DNA from: Sulfurimonas sp. HSL-1716
Lineage (GTDB): Bacteria > Campylobacterota > Campylobacteria > Campylobacterales > Sulfurimonadaceae
Direction of reading: 5' to 3'
Assembly (NCBI RefSeq): GCF_039645975.1
Contig: NZ_CP147918.1
Location: 744,001 to 808,000, forward strand
DNA length: 64,000 nt
Below are positions 39,118 to 48,724 of the stretch, one piece after another. The notes beneath the pieces were generated by a model. The model was not told the origin of the DNA and ran no database searches. It saw nothing but the letters and a program-made list of their open reading frames with translations. Within the stretch, counting starts at the first letter, position 1. The number at the start of each line of letters is the position of its first letter. Position numbers and translations under genes: made by a program.

Positions 39118-41394
39118 ATGAATTTAATAGAACCTGCAAGCTGTCAAGACGGCAGCTGCGAGATCAAAAAAACCTTTTACACCTGTCCGATGCATCCGGA
39201 GATACATCAGGATCATCCCGGAACCTGTCCGAAGTGCGGTATGGCTTTAGAAAAAGAGGTTCAAACTGCTCCGCCGCACACAACAAAGTATACCTGTCCT
39301 ATGCATCCCGAGATCATCAGCGACAAACCGGGAACATGCCCGAAGTGCGGCATGGCGCTTGAACCGGTAACGGTGCAAACAGATGAAGAGAATGTTGAAC
39401 TGGAGTATATGAAGCGCCGTTTTTGGATCGGTTTGGTTTTTGCTCTGCCTGTCTTTATCATCGCTATGACGGCGGATCTGGTGCCGGATTTGTTGCCTGA
39501 GGCGATCTCTATGAAAAGTGTTCAATGGTTTGAGTTTATTTTCTCCATGCCCGTAGTACTCTGGGGAGGATGGCCTTTTTTTGTCCGAGGCTGGCAGTCG
39601 ATCAGGACATGGAATCTCAATATGTTCACGCTTATCTCCATTGGCGTTGCAACGGCGTGGATATACAGTGTTACGGCACTTCTGTTTCCAGAGATCTTTC
39701 CGCATCTTATGCAAACGCAAGAGGGATTGGTACATGTTTACTTTGAAGCGGCCGCCGTTATAACTGTCTTGGTGCTTTTGGGGCAGGTGCTGGAACTAAA
39801 CGCACGCAGCAAAACCAACAGTGCGATAACAACGCTTTTGAACCTCTCTCCAAAACAGGCTCACCGCATCGATGCACATGGAAATGACGAAGATATAAAC
39901 CTTGATGCCGTCATGGTGGGAGACAGACTCAGGATCAAACCGGGAGAAAAGATACCTGTAGACGGTGTTGTCGTGGAGGGAAGCAGTAATGTCGACGAAT
40001 CCATGATAACAGGAGAACCTGTATGGATCCAAAAATCGCCAGGTGAGAGATTGATAGGTGCCACGCTGAATAAAAACGGAACTTTGGTGATGCAGGCGCA
40101 AAAGATCGGAAGCGATACGATGCTGTCTCAGATCGTACAAATGGTAGCTGTCGCACAGCGTTCGCGTGCTCCGATACAGCAGCTTGCCGATACGGTCTCA
40201 AGCTATTTTGTTCCTGCTGTCGTCATATCGGCGGTTTTGGCATTTATCGGATGGTGGATATGGGGGCCTGAACCGCGCCTTGCTTACGGGATCGTTGCCG
40301 CAGTTTCGGTACTTATCATCGCCTGTCCGTGCGCTTTGGGTCTTGCGACTCCGATCTCCATAATGGTAGGCACGGGACGAGCGGCACTTTTGGGGATATT
40401 GATAAAAGATGCGCAGACGCTCGAAACTATGGAAAAAGCGACCGCTCTGGTCGTTGACAAGACAGGAACCCTGACGCAGGGAAAACCTAAAGTAACGCAG
40501 ATGATAACAGCAGAAGGGTTTGATGCACAAGAGGTCTTAAGATACGGTGCAAGTTTAGAAAAAGCAAGCGAGCACCCTTTAGCCGAAGCCGTGATCGAAT
40601 ATGCAAAAGAACAAGATGTCTCTCTTGCGGAAGTGGTGGGATTTGATTCTCTGACGGGTAAAGGGATAAGAGGCGAAATCGAGAATAAAAAGATCGTACT
40701 TGGAAGCGATAGTTATCTCGAAAGTCTGGACATCTCTACAAAAGAGCTTCGCGAGAGGGCCGATGATCTGCGTAAAGATGCAAAAAGCGTCATATTTATG
40801 GCGATAGATTCCAAGCTCAGCGGTATGTTCTGTATAGAAGATCCCGTCAAAGAGACATCTGCAAAAGCCGTTAAAATGCTCAAAGCAGAAGGGATACGTA
40901 TCGTTATGTTAAGCGGTGATAACGAGCGTACGGCAAATGCCGTGGCACGCAGACTTGAAATCGATGAAGTCCATGCCAATATTATGCCAGAAGGTAAAGC
41001 GGCGGTGATCAAACAGCTGCAAAGCAAAGGCGAGATTGTAGCTATGGCGGGTGACGGTATCAACGATGCACCCGCTCTAGCACAGGCAGATGTGGGCATA
41101 GCTATGGGAACTGGAACCGACGTTGCCATACAAAGTGCAGGGATCACACTGATAAAAGGAGACCTGCTGGGGATCGTCAAAGTGAGAAAGCTCAGCCGTG
41201 CGACGATGAAAAACATAAGAGAAAACCTCTTTTTTGCGTTTGTTTATAACAGCGCGGGCATCCCTATTGCCGCGGGTATACTTTATCCGTATTTTGGAGT
41301 GCTTTTATCACCCGTCATTGCGGCGACGGCGATGAGCTTTAGCTCCGTATCGGTTATCGTCAACGCGCTTCGCCTGAAAAAAATCAAGATCTGA
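39118..41394 (+). CDS. P1B-type heavy-metal (probably copper/silver) translocating ATPase
   Basis: A 758-residue inner-membrane pump. The N-terminus has no CxxC HMA domain but two tandem heavy-metal-binding motifs of the form YTCPMHPE..GTCPKCGMAL (about residues 20-42 and 58-80). There are eight membrane segments; the ion-path motif is ACPCALG (C403, C405). The phosphorylated Asp is D447 in DKTGT, HP is in SEHPLAEA, and GDGINDAPAL forms the hinge. The CPC motif and YTCPMHP domains point to Cu(I)/Ag(I) export, as in SilP/CopA-like pumps. GGAGG at 39107-39111 selects ATG 39118. It is probably transcribed with mutS7 and the next gene. Confidence 0.94.
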   Translation: MNLIEPASCQDGSCEIKKTFYTCPMHPEIHQDHPGTCPKCGMALEKEVQTAPPHTTKYTCPMHPEIISDKPGTCPKCGMALEPVTVQTDEENVELEYMKRRFWIGLVFALPVFIIAMTADLVPDLLPEAISMKSVQWFEFIFSMPVVLWGGWPFFVRGWQSIRTWNLNMFTLISIGVATAWIYSVTALLFPEIFPHLMQTQEGLVHVYFEAAAVITVLVLLGQVLELNARSKTNSAITTLLNLSPKQAHRIDAHGNDEDINLDAVMVGDRLRIKPGEKIPVDGVVVEGSSNVDESMITGEPVWIQKSPGERLIGATLNKNGTLVMQAQKIGSDTMLSQIVQMVAVAQRSRAPIQQLADTVSSYFVPAVVISAVLAFIGWWIWGPEPRLAYGIVAAVSVLIIACPCALGLATPISIMVGTGRAALLGILIKDAQTLETMEKATALVVDKTGTLTQGKPKVTQMITAEGFDAQEVLRYGASLEKASEHPLAEAVIEYAKEQDVSLAEVVGFDSLTGKGIRGEIENKKIVLGSDSYLESLDISTKELRERADDLRKDAKSVIFMAIDSKLSGMFCIEDPVKETSAKAVKMLKAEGIRIVMLSGDNERTANAVARRLEIDEVHANIMPEGKAAVIKQLQSKGEIVAMAGDGINDAPALAQADVGIAMGTGTDVAIQSAGITLIKGDLLGIVKVRKLSRATMKNIRENLFFAFVYNSAGIPIAAGILYPYFGVLLSPVIAATAMSFSSVSVIVNALRLKKIKI

Positions 41395-41403
41395 GGAGTT
41401 TTT

Positions 41404-42345
41404 TTGAATATTGCCGTATCAGGCTGTCTGCTTGGAGAAAAGGTCCGTTATGATGGAGGTGACAAGCGTGATAGTTTCATTGTTGATGCGCTTGGAAAAT
41501 ATGCCGAGCTCACGCCTTTTTGTCCCGAAGCAGTTGTTTTTGGCACGCCGAGACCTTCAGTCAGGCTGGTAAGTTTCGATGATAAGCTGAAAGTGCTTAG
41601 AAATCATGACCTTACAGATGTAACAAAAGAGCTTGAAAAAGGCGTTGAAGCAGAGATGAAACTCCTTAAACCTTTAGACCTTTCAGGCATCATTTTTAAA
41701 TCAAGGTCGCCGAGCTGCGGGTTGGGTACTACAGCGACTTATGAAAAAAACGGTTTGCAAAGCAGGAAAAGTTACGGGCTTTTCGCAAAAGCATGCAGAG
41801 ATGAATATCCGTTATTGCCGATGGAAGAGGAGGGGCGTCTGTGTGATCCGAAAATGAGAGAAAATTTTCTGATACACCTTTTTAGCTACGATGCCTTTGA
41901 AAAATTTAAAAGATCATCCTCGCAGATGAAGGAACTTGCAGAATTTCATACAAAGTATAAGTTTCTTCTTCAGGCAAAGGACGAGAAGCTTTACAGAGAG
42001 CTGGGCAATGTCGTGGCAGATCATGACGGCTTGAAATTTGAAGAACTGTTTAAAAACTATGAGCTGCTTTTTAAGACGGCTCTCTCAAAAAAAAGCTCCG
42101 TAAAATGTAATCAAAATGTATTGGAGCATATGGCAGGATTTTTTAAAAACGAGCTTGCTTCAGATGAAAAAGCGGTACTGCATACACAGATAAAAGATTA
42201 TGCAAACAAGATGATCCCTCTTGGTACGCCGCTGGCTACGATTCGTCTTTATGCCCAAAAATACAAGATCGGATATCTTTTGGATCAGGTGTTTTTAAAC
42301 CCTTACCCAAAGGAGCTTGAGTCTTTATTTGCGCCTTTATCGTAA
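41404..42345 (+). CDS. DUF523-DUF1722 protein (YbgA-like)
   Basis: A 313-residue cytoplasmic protein. The N-terminal DUF523 has conserved Cys in SGCLLGEKVRYDGG, FCPEAVVFGTPRP and KSRSPSCGLG. The C-terminal DUF1722 (about 165-313) has FHTKYKFLLQAKDEKLYRELG and YAQKYKIGYLLDQVFLNPYP. Proteins with this pair often accompany photolyase or thiol-metabolism genes, and the biochemical role of DUF523 is not settled. It starts at TTG 41404, with GGAG 5 bases upstream and 9 bases after the ATPase stop, so it is in the same operon. Confidence 0.85.
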   Translation: MNIAVSGCLLGEKVRYDGGDKRDSFIVDALGKYAELTPFCPEAVVFGTPRPSVRLVSFDDKLKVLRNHDLTDVTKELEKGVEAEMKLLKPLDLSGIIFKSRSPSCGLGTTATYEKNGLQSRKSYGLFAKACRDEYPLLPMEEEGRLCDPKMRENFLIHLFSYDAFEKFKRSSSQMKELAEFHTKYKFLLQAKDEKLYRELGNVVADHDGLKFEELFKNYELLFKTALSKKSSVKCNQNVLEHMAGFFKNELASDEKAVLHTQIKDYANKMIPLGTPLATIRLYAQKYKIGYLLDQVFLNPYPKELESLFAPLS

Positions 42346-42461
42346 TGTACGGCGGTATAGATTTTTAAAAAGAAAAGTACATAGGCGGGTTAAATTATAT
42401 TTATAGAATTTTGATATACAATGAATGAGAATGAAACCTTAAAAAATAAAAAGGTATGAAG

Positions 42462-43280
42462 ATGAAGATAGCGATAACGGGAGCAAGCGGATTTGTCGGA
42501 ACTGCTATACAGCAGCAATACAAAGATGTGGTCTATGTCCACAGAAATGATTCAAAAGAGCTGATCCTTGAAAAGCTTGAGGGGGTAGATGTCGTTATAA
42601 ACCTTGCTGGTGCGCCTATCATAAAAAGATGGAACAAGGAGTATAAAAAGATTCTCATTAGCAGCAGAGTTGACACGACAAAGACCTTAGTTGCAGCCAT
42701 AAACGAAAGCGAGGTCAAGCATCTTATATCTACTTCGGCAGTCGGTATCTATCCGGATAATGTCCCTTGTGATGAAACGACAAAAGAGATAGCAGATGAT
42801 TTTTTAGGTTCTCTTGCAAGCAGGTGGGAGAATGTCGCACTTTCATGCAGCAAGCCTACGGCGATCCTAAGGTTTGGCATCGTTTTGGGAAAAGAGGGAG
42901 GAGCCCTAAAACAGATGCTGACCCCTTTTAGGCTGGGTGTCGGCGGGATCATAGGTGACGGAAAAGCCATGATGAGCTGGATCAGCATCGTCGATTTGGT
43001 ACACATATATAAATTTGTCATCGAAAATAATCTGACGGGCATATATAATGCCACTACACCAAATCCCGTTACAAACAGGGTGTTTACGAAAGCTCTCGGA
43101 AAAGCACTTCACCGACCGACGATTTTTCCTCTTCCTGAGTTTGTTCTAAAGATCATATACGGCGAAGCCGCCGGTGTAGTAACGGGTTCTAAAGAGGTAT
43201 ACCCAAAAGCTTTGCAGGATGCAGGTTATCAATTTATTCATCCCGATATAGACAGAGCGTTGAAGGAACTTCTGCAATAA
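42462..43280 (+). CDS. SDR39U1/YfcH-type epimerase-family protein (TIGR01777-like)
   Basis: A 272-residue atypical SDR. The nucleotide loop is ITGASGFVG; VVINLAGAPIIKRWN, STSAVGIYP, FGIVLGKEGGALKQM, GGIIGDGKAMMSWISIVDLV and YNATTPNPVTN are all typical of the YfcH/SDR39U1 family. These are found widely, but the substrate is unknown. AAAAGG at 42449-42454 gives 7-base spacing to ATG 42462; ATG 42456 is too close. The upstream gap (42346-42461) has a TATACAAT -10-like box at about 42413. It is convergent with the histidine kinase gene, 8 bases apart. Confidence 0.88.
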   Translation: MKIAITGASGFVGTAIQQQYKDVVYVHRNDSKELILEKLEGVDVVINLAGAPIIKRWNKEYKKILISSRVDTTKTLVAAINESEVKHLISTSAVGIYPDNVPCDETTKEIADDFLGSLASRWENVALSCSKPTAILRFGIVLGKEGGALKQMLTPFRLGVGGIIGDGKAMMSWISIVDLVHIYKFVIENNLTGIYNATTPNPVTNRVFTKALGKALHRPTIFPLPEFVLKIIYGEAAGVVTGSKEVYPKALQDAGYQFIHPDIDRALKELLQ

Positions 43281-43288
43281 CGGGTATG

Positions 43289-45064
43289 TTACGAAACCTT
43301 AGGCGCAGGGGTAAGAAATATCTCGAATTCTGCCCCGTCTTTTATATTTTTTGCCGTTATCGTTCCGAGCATGTTTCTTTCGATTATAAGTTTTGACATA
43401 TACAGACCAAGCCCTGTACCCTGCTGTTCTTGTTTACTGGAGATGTAGATATCAAAGATCGTATCGAGCATGCTCTCCTTTATCCCTCCTCCCGTATCTT
43501 TTACATGTATGATCAGATCCGATTCGGTTCTTTCGATGATGATCGAGATCTCTTTTTTTGCAGAAGGCGATTTTTTTACGTTTTCCTGTATCGCTTCACG
43601 GGCGTTGTTTATAAGATTGATGATGACCTGTTTGAACTCGCTTTCATATCCTTTGACTTCACACAGACAGGCCGTGTTTTTATCTATATATCCGCATATC
43701 GCTTTTATCGTTATATCTATCCCATGCGCTTCGAGCTGTTTGCCGACGATGTTTAAAGAATCTTTGATCGCGTTTTCTATATTGAAAATCGTTTTTTCCT
43801 TGTCGGGTTTGAAGAAATTACGAAAATCATTTATGGTCTTTGACATATAGTCCAAATATTTCAGCAGCTGCGCGTTTAATGTTCTTAGTTCCTCTTTTTC
43901 GAGGATGTCGTTTTCATATTTGAACTCTATCTCCTGAGCCAAGACACCTACGGCATTTAAGGGCTGGCGCCATTGATGCGCTATGGCGCCTATCATCTCT
44001 CCCATTGCCGCCATTTTGGATTGCTGAAAGAGAACTTTTTGCTGATCCTTGTTCTCGGTATAAAGTTTTTTGGCGACGTAAGGCGTGACCAGCATTCCCG
44101 TGAGTATCATAAGAATGTTCAAAATGAAAGTTTCTATCATATTGTTGTACATCTGATATTCGCGGGTTTTTATATATTTGATGATGTTTTGGGCGAGATA
44201 TTCATGGACATCTTTTAAAGCGTTGACCTTTTTAGAGATAAGATTGAACCAATAGGTGTCATTTACATCGAAATGGTCCGAATCTTTACTGTTAAGCAGA
44301 AGTTTTTCCATTCGTTCTATTTCGTCAAAAGATTGTGCGTTCATTATTTTGTAATAATACGTGATCGATTCATCACTACTGTTTGAGAGAAAAAGTTTTA
44401 AAAATATTTTATGTTCGGCTACTACCATCGTCATTTTTTCGCGCATTCCCGGAAAGAATTTTTTGTTTGCAAAAGTACTGACGCCGATAGCGCGTTCGAT
44501 CCCCATTCTCTCTTCGGCATATAGGATATTTTCATAAGAGAGCAGTTCTCGGGTGAGCCATCCGTCTTTTGAACGTTTGGAAAAAAGAGAGATATCGTTG
44601 AGGTACAGCGAGATTATCTTTGTATAAAAGTCTATCTCGGACTCGACGGAGATATCAAGATCTTTCACCTTTTTACGTATAGCCGTAATAGTGTCAAAGA
44701 TAGAGTTTATCTCGTCTATGTTTTTAGTGAACGCACAGTAATCCGGGCATTTCAATAATGTCTTTAAAGCGGCAAAGCGGATATCTACGCGTTTGTATTG
44801 TTTTGGAAGTTCGTCTGAAAATTTCACTCCGTTAGAACCGATATAATCGGCGGACATTCCTCTTTCTATCTGGATCTCATGGATCAGATTTCCGATTTGT
44901 GTCGAGACTATGATCGATTTTTTAACGTCGCTGAGCGCTTTATAGTTTAGATAACTGTTCGCAAGCTTTTCGCTCGTGAGATACAAGATGATGATCATGG
45001 GCGGAACGATGATTACCAGCAGTTTGATGATAAAATGAGACGATATCCGCTTTATCAAATTCAT
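43289..45064 (-). CDS. Sensor histidine kinase with NIT (nitrate/nitrite-sensing-like) domain
   Basis: A 591-residue membrane kinase. A first membrane helix (LLVIIVPPMIIILYL, about 15-29) is followed by a periplasmic all-helical domain with HEIQIERGMSADYIGSNG, the signature of NIT domains. A second membrane helix (about 313-330) leads to the kinase core with H363 in AHQWRQPLNAVGVLAQEI and ATP-binding boxes NLINNAREAI, DTGGGI and GTGLGLYMSKLI. It should phosphorylate the response regulator encoded directly upstream, whose stop codon abuts this ATG. The signal is unknown; NIT domains do not prove nitrate sensing. Confidence 0.92.
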   Translation of the reverse strand: MNLIKRISSHFIIKLLVIIVPPMIIILYLTSEKLANSYLNYKALSDVKKSIIVSTQIGNLIHEIQIERGMSADYIGSNGVKFSDELPKQYKRVDIRFAALKTLLKCPDYCAFTKNIDEINSIFDTITAIRKKVKDLDISVESEIDFYTKIISLYLNDISLFSKRSKDGWLTRELLSYENILYAEERMGIERAIGVSTFANKKFFPGMREKMTMVVAEHKIFLKLFLSNSSDESITYYYKIMNAQSFDEIERMEKLLLNSKDSDHFDVNDTYWFNLISKKVNALKDVHEYLAQNIIKYIKTREYQMYNNMIETFILNILMILTGMLVTPYVAKKLYTENKDQQKVLFQQSKMAAMGEMIGAIAHQWRQPLNAVGVLAQEIEFKYENDILEKEELRTLNAQLLKYLDYMSKTINDFRNFFKPDKEKTIFNIENAIKDSLNIVGKQLEAHGIDITIKAICGYIDKNTACLCEVKGYESEFKQVIINLINNAREAIQENVKKSPSAKKEISIIIERTESDLIIHVKDTGGGIKESMLDTIFDIYISSKQEQQGTGLGLYMSKLIIERNMLGTITAKNIKDGAEFEIFLTPAPKVS

Positions 45065-47056
45065 CTACAGCTCGTCAAATGCTTTTGGCTCTGAAAAATA
45101 GTAACCCTGGTACATCTCTATCTTAAGTTCTTGCAGTTTTTCGAACGTTTCTTTGTCTTCTACGAATTCGGCGACGATCTTTATTCCAAGATTACGGGCA
45201 AAACCGACGATGGTCTCTAATGCCAGATATCCGCGGTAGTCATGGACCCTTTTTATAAGAGCGCCGTCTATCTTTAAGATATCGATAGGCATATCGAAGA
45301 AATAGATAAAGTTAGAGTATCCGCTTCCAAAATCGTCTATCGCTATTTTTGCGCCGAAACTTTTCATGTTCTTACAGAATTTTATGGTTTCGGATATGTT
45401 TATAAAACCTTCGTTCTCCAACAGCTCGATCGTCAAAGGCGGTCCCTGATGCTGTTTTATCATCTGTTCGAGCATCAAGACTATCTCAGGGTTGACTATG
45501 TCGACAAAAGAGAGGTTGATGCTAAAAGGGATCTTTGATGTTTTAAAATCCGAAAAAGCGTTGTTTATAACCTGTTTTGTTAACAGAGTATAGTTCTTAG
45601 ACTCGCGCGCGATATCTAAGAAATGGTAAGGCGTCAGAATCTTTCCTGTATCCGGATCTTCCATTCTTACCAGTGCTTCGTATTTGACCAATTTACCTTC
45701 GGCATCCACGATGGGTTGGTAGTAGTTCAGGATCTTGCCCTCTTTGAGCGCTCTTTTGATCTTGATCTGCATCTGCAGGTTTTTTTCTGCCAAAGGTTTT
45801 ATATCTTCAAAGTCGTTAAAACATTTAAAGTTGCTGTGCATGCTTTTTGCCATCTCCAAAGCAAGTGATGCTTCGGCGTACAGGTCATCGTTTGAGTCGC
45901 AGCATGCGCCGATAGTAAAATTGACGTCTATCTCTGTTTCGTTTAAGATCGTGAAGGTCTGTTCCTCAAGATATTTTATTATCTTTTGAGCCAGTTCCCT
46001 TGATGCACCAATGTCGACAGGGTCCATCTTTTCGCTTAAGATCACAAAATGGTCCATATCGGCTCTATAAAGCGTATGCGGTCTTGTATCGGGCCAGTAG
46101 CTTTTTAAGACTTTTGTTATCTGTTTTAGGATGCTGTCACCGCTTTTAAAACCGTAAAGATGGTTTATTTTTGAAAAGCCGTCGACATCGATGATCATCA
46201 TATCATACTGATGTTCGGATTCTAAAAGATCGCTAAAAAGTTTTTGACGGTTCGGCAGGCCTGTAAGATCATCGGTATATAATCTCTGGATAAGCTCGTC
46301 TTTGTCTTTTAAAACCGAAGTGAGATCTTTAAAAAGGAATGTGATCTCTTTTATATTCTCACCATGAAAAACTGAAGCAAAAGCGGTAAGCAGGACGGAA
46401 AATCTTTTATCTTCGAAATTAAGTGTTATTTGAGAACTGAAAATCTGATAATCCAAAACCTTTTGCATAAGTTGTTTTGTATCTTCTTTTTGAAAAATAT
46501 CGTCTATCGATTTTATGCTTTTGGGGTCTATATCAAGATCTTTTATAAATCTCGTAAACTCTTCGTTTATTCCTATAAGCTCTTTATCCGGTGACACATA
46601 TATGATAAAGTTGGTATCTTCAATGACTTTTCTATAGCGTGAAAGCTGTTCCATTCTCTCTTTTAACTGTTTTTTATTTTCAATGTTCTGCGCAATTTTC
46701 GTAATGGCATCCATGAGCGTGTTCAAGCGTATAGGTTTGTTTATAAATTTATCGACGTTAAGATCGATGGCTTTGTTCAAATATTCTATCTCATTAAATG
46801 CAGAAGTAATGATGACCGGAACATCCAATCCGTCGTTACGCAGCTTTTCGATCAAGCTCAGTCCGTCAAGCTTGGGCATACGTATATCCGTAATGATAAG
46901 GTCAATGGGAAAATCTTTTATGCTTAAAAGGGCTTCTTCTCCGTTTTCTGCTACATGCACGTCTTTTACCATTAATGCAAGCGAACGGGTAACAGAATTT
47001 CGAATAGTTTCCTCATCTTCTACATATAAGACTGAGATATCCAACATTTTGCTCAT
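45065..47056 (-). CDS. Response regulator with REC, PAS, degenerate GGDEF and EAL domains (probable c-di-GMP phosphodiesterase)
   Basis: A 663-residue cytoplasmic regulator. The receiver domain has phosphoacceptor D57 in IITDIRMPKLDG. A PAS-like region spans about 140-235. The GGDEF domain (about 265-395) has lost its signature (RADMDHF in place of R-GGDEF), so it should not make c-di-GMP. The EAL domain (about 410-655) keeps YEALVRMEDP, NLSFVDI, IELLENEG, DDFGSGYSNF, LKIDG and VAEFVEDKE, consistent with active hydrolysis. Output would be lowered c-di-GMP on phosphorylation by the adjacent kinase. GGAG lies 5 bases before the ATG. Confidence 0.92.
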   Translation of the reverse strand: MSKMLDISVLYVEDEETIRNSVTRSLALMVKDVHVAENGEEALLSIKDFPIDLIITDIRMPKLDGLSLIEKLRNDGLDVPVIITSAFNEIEYLNKAIDLNVDKFINKPIRLNTLMDAITKIAQNIENKKQLKERMEQLSRYRKVIEDTNFIIYVSPDKELIGINEEFTRFIKDLDIDPKSIKSIDDIFQKEDTKQLMQKVLDYQIFSSQITLNFEDKRFSVLLTAFASVFHGENIKEITFLFKDLTSVLKDKDELIQRLYTDDLTGLPNRQKLFSDLLESEHQYDMMIIDVDGFSKINHLYGFKSGDSILKQITKVLKSYWPDTRPHTLYRADMDHFVILSEKMDPVDIGASRELAQKIIKYLEEQTFTILNETEIDVNFTIGACCDSNDDLYAEASLALEMAKSMHSNFKCFNDFEDIKPLAEKNLQMQIKIKRALKEGKILNYYQPIVDAEGKLVKYEALVRMEDPDTGKILTPYHFLDIARESKNYTLLTKQVINNAFSDFKTSKIPFSINLSFVDIVNPEIVLMLEQMIKQHQGPPLTIELLENEGFINISETIKFCKNMKSFGAKIAIDDFGSGYSNFIYFFDMPIDILKIDGALIKRVHDYRGYLALETIVGFARNLGIKIVAEFVEDKETFEKLQELKIEMYQGYYFSEPKAFDEL

Positions 47057-47087
47057 AAAAACTCCAAGAAAAAATAATAACTGTTAC

Positions 47088-47096
47088 ATTATATCA
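47088..47096 (-). promoter_or_regulatory. Extended -10 promoter for the REC-EAL/kinase operon
   Basis: On the minus strand the bases read TGATATAAT, an extended -10 box 32 bases before the ATG at 47056. Confidence 0.5.
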
Positions 47097-47150
47097 GAAT
47101 CAATTAATTTTGTAATAAAAATGAAAACAATTTTTTTTAACAGCTTTTCT

Positions 47151-47159
47151 TGATATAAT
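47151..47159 (+). promoter_or_regulatory. Extended -10 promoter for the lipoprotein-dapE genes
   Basis: TGATATAAT lies 27 bases before the lipoprotein ATG. It mirrors the divergent promoter at 47088-47096. Confidence 0.5.
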
Positions 47160-47186
47160 TGTCATACAAATAAAAAAAGGCGTATG

Positions 47187-47528
47187 ATGAAAAAAATTTT
47201 GTTCTACAGTGCCGCTGTTTTGCTGCTTGTAAGCGGGTGTACGAAAGAAACACAAAACAAGGTCAGCAGAAGTATTCAGAACTGGACGGGTACCAACGGA
47301 GTGCTGGATATCTACATGGGAGAGAAGCTTGTACAAAGATTTATCAATATAGACAAACTCTCGACAGCCGTCAGCACACAGGGCGATGTTTCCAGAGATT
47401 ATCGTTACGGATACGGCTATCTGGACAAAAATTTCAATTATAAAGTGGACGAAGGCGAAAAGAAGCTCTATTTCGAAGTGAGTAATTATTCCACACCCTA
47501 CGTATTTTATGAAAACCCGGAAAAATAA
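47187..47528 (+). CDS. Small lipoprotein of unknown function
   Basis: A 113-residue protein. The lipoprotein signal MKKILFYSAAVLLLVSGC has a lipobox LVSGC. The mature part contains KVSRSIQNWTGTNGVLDIYMGEKLVQRFINIDKL and DYRYGYGYLD, with a small beta-rich pattern. I do not recognise a named family, although similar short lipoproteins with MGEKLVQRF-type strands occur in Campylobacterota. ATG 47187 is chosen over 47184 because the AAGG at 47177-47180 is better spaced. Its stop overlaps the dapE ATG (TAATG). Confidence 0.8.
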   Translation: MKKILFYSAAVLLLVSGCTKETQNKVSRSIQNWTGTNGVLDIYMGEKLVQRFINIDKLSTAVSTQGDVSRDYRYGYGYLDKNFNYKVDEGEKKLYFEVSNYSTPYVFYENPEK

Positions 47529-48622
47529 TGAACGTTATAGAACTGTTTAAATTTTTAATACATTCAAAAAGCGAAACTCCCGATGACGGAGAAATATTAG
47601 AGTTTGTAAAAAACTATCTTGAAGGGTTTACTGCCATTAGAGTAGATAAAAACGAAGTCAAAAATCTTTTTATCTACAAAAAATTTAGTGAAGGCAGACA
47701 TCTCTGTTTTGCGGGACATGTCGATGTCGTACCCGCGGGAAGCGGGTGGGACACGGATCCTTATACGGCCGTTGAAAAAGAGGGTTATATCTACGGACGA
47801 GGCGCTCAGGATATGAAAAGCGGTCTTGCGGCGTTCATTCAGGCGGTGAAAGAGACAGAAAAGTTCGATGGGACGCTCTCTTTGCTTTTAACCTCAGACG
47901 AGGAGGGACCAGCAAAATACGGAACGCTCGAAGTGCTTAAATACCTTGAAGAACACTCTTTGATGCCCGATAGCTGCGTAGTCGCCGAGCCTACCTGCGA
48001 GCAGATCTTCGGTGATGCCATCAAAGTGGGGCGCCGCGGCTCCATCAACGGGCTCATAAAAATAAAGGGAAAACAGGGACACGCGGCATACCCGGAGAAG
48101 TCTGTAAACCCTATCCATCAGATCGCAAAAGTGCTGGATAAGGTCGCGGGTATCGACCTTGATGAGGGAGATGAGTATTTTTCGCCAAGCAAATTCGTCG
48201 TAACGGATATAAGAGCAGGAATGCAGGTAACAAACGTCACGCCGAACTCTTTGGAGATGATGTTTAATGTCAGAAACTCCACAAAGACGACGACAAAAGA
48301 GATAGAGGATTTTGTCCATAAATATTTTAAAGAAACGGATTACACGCTTGAACTTGACCAGAGCGCATATCCGTTTGTAACGGACTCCGATACGAAGATA
48401 GTAAAAGATATCGATTCGGCGATAAAGCAGATAACTGGCATACAAACGAAATACTCCACTGCCGGCGGGACAAGCGATGCAAGGTTTATAGCTCCCTGCG
48501 GTGTGGATGTAATAGAATTCGGTGTCAAAAATGATACAATTCACTCCATAAACGAGAGAACGACCAAAGACGAGGTCGAGAACCTTTACAGAGTCTTTAA
48601 AAAATTAATAGAGATACATTGA
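47528..48622 (+). CDS. dapE: Succinyl-diaminopimelate desuccinylase
   Basis: Hydrolyses N-succinyl-LL-diaminopimelate in the lysine/meso-DAP pathway. A 364-residue M20 metallopeptidase: metal ligand H64 and D66 in GHVDVVPAG, GRGAQDMKSGLAA, SDEEGPAKYGT, VVAEPTCEQIFGDAIKVGRRGSINGLIKIKGKQGHAAYPEKSVNP, and C-terminal GTSDARFI with GVKNDTIHSINER. These are DapE rather than ArgE features. Its start is coupled to the lipoprotein gene. Confidence 0.95.
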   Translation: MNVIELFKFLIHSKSETPDDGEILEFVKNYLEGFTAIRVDKNEVKNLFIYKKFSEGRHLCFAGHVDVVPAGSGWDTDPYTAVEKEGYIYGRGAQDMKSGLAAFIQAVKETEKFDGTLSLLLTSDEEGPAKYGTLEVLKYLEEHSLMPDSCVVAEPTCEQIFGDAIKVGRRGSINGLIKIKGKQGHAAYPEKSVNPIHQIAKVLDKVAGIDLDEGDEYFSPSKFVVTDIRAGMQVTNVTPNSLEMMFNVRNSTKTTTKEIEDFVHKYFKETDYTLELDQSAYPFVTDSDTKIVKDIDSAIKQITGIQTKYSTAGGTSDARFIAPCGVDVIEFGVKNDTIHSINERTTKDEVENLYRVFKKLIEIH

Positions 48623-48671
48623 TTTTCTGCCTCGAATGAGGCAAGCTTTAGTGCCATAGCGGCCTAGCGTA

Positions 48672-48696
48672 GTAAAATGGGCTTTGCTCATTTTAC
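48672..48696 (+). other. Hairpin between dapE and ridA
   Basis: An 11-base-pair stem (one G-U pair) with a TTT loop lies 28 bases before the ridA start. A second small stem GCCTC/GAGGC is at 48631-48644. There is no clean T-tract, so this may be an mRNA stability element rather than a terminator. Confidence 0.4.
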
Positions 48697-48724
48697 ATAT
48701 CAAACAAATAATAAAAGGAAATTT

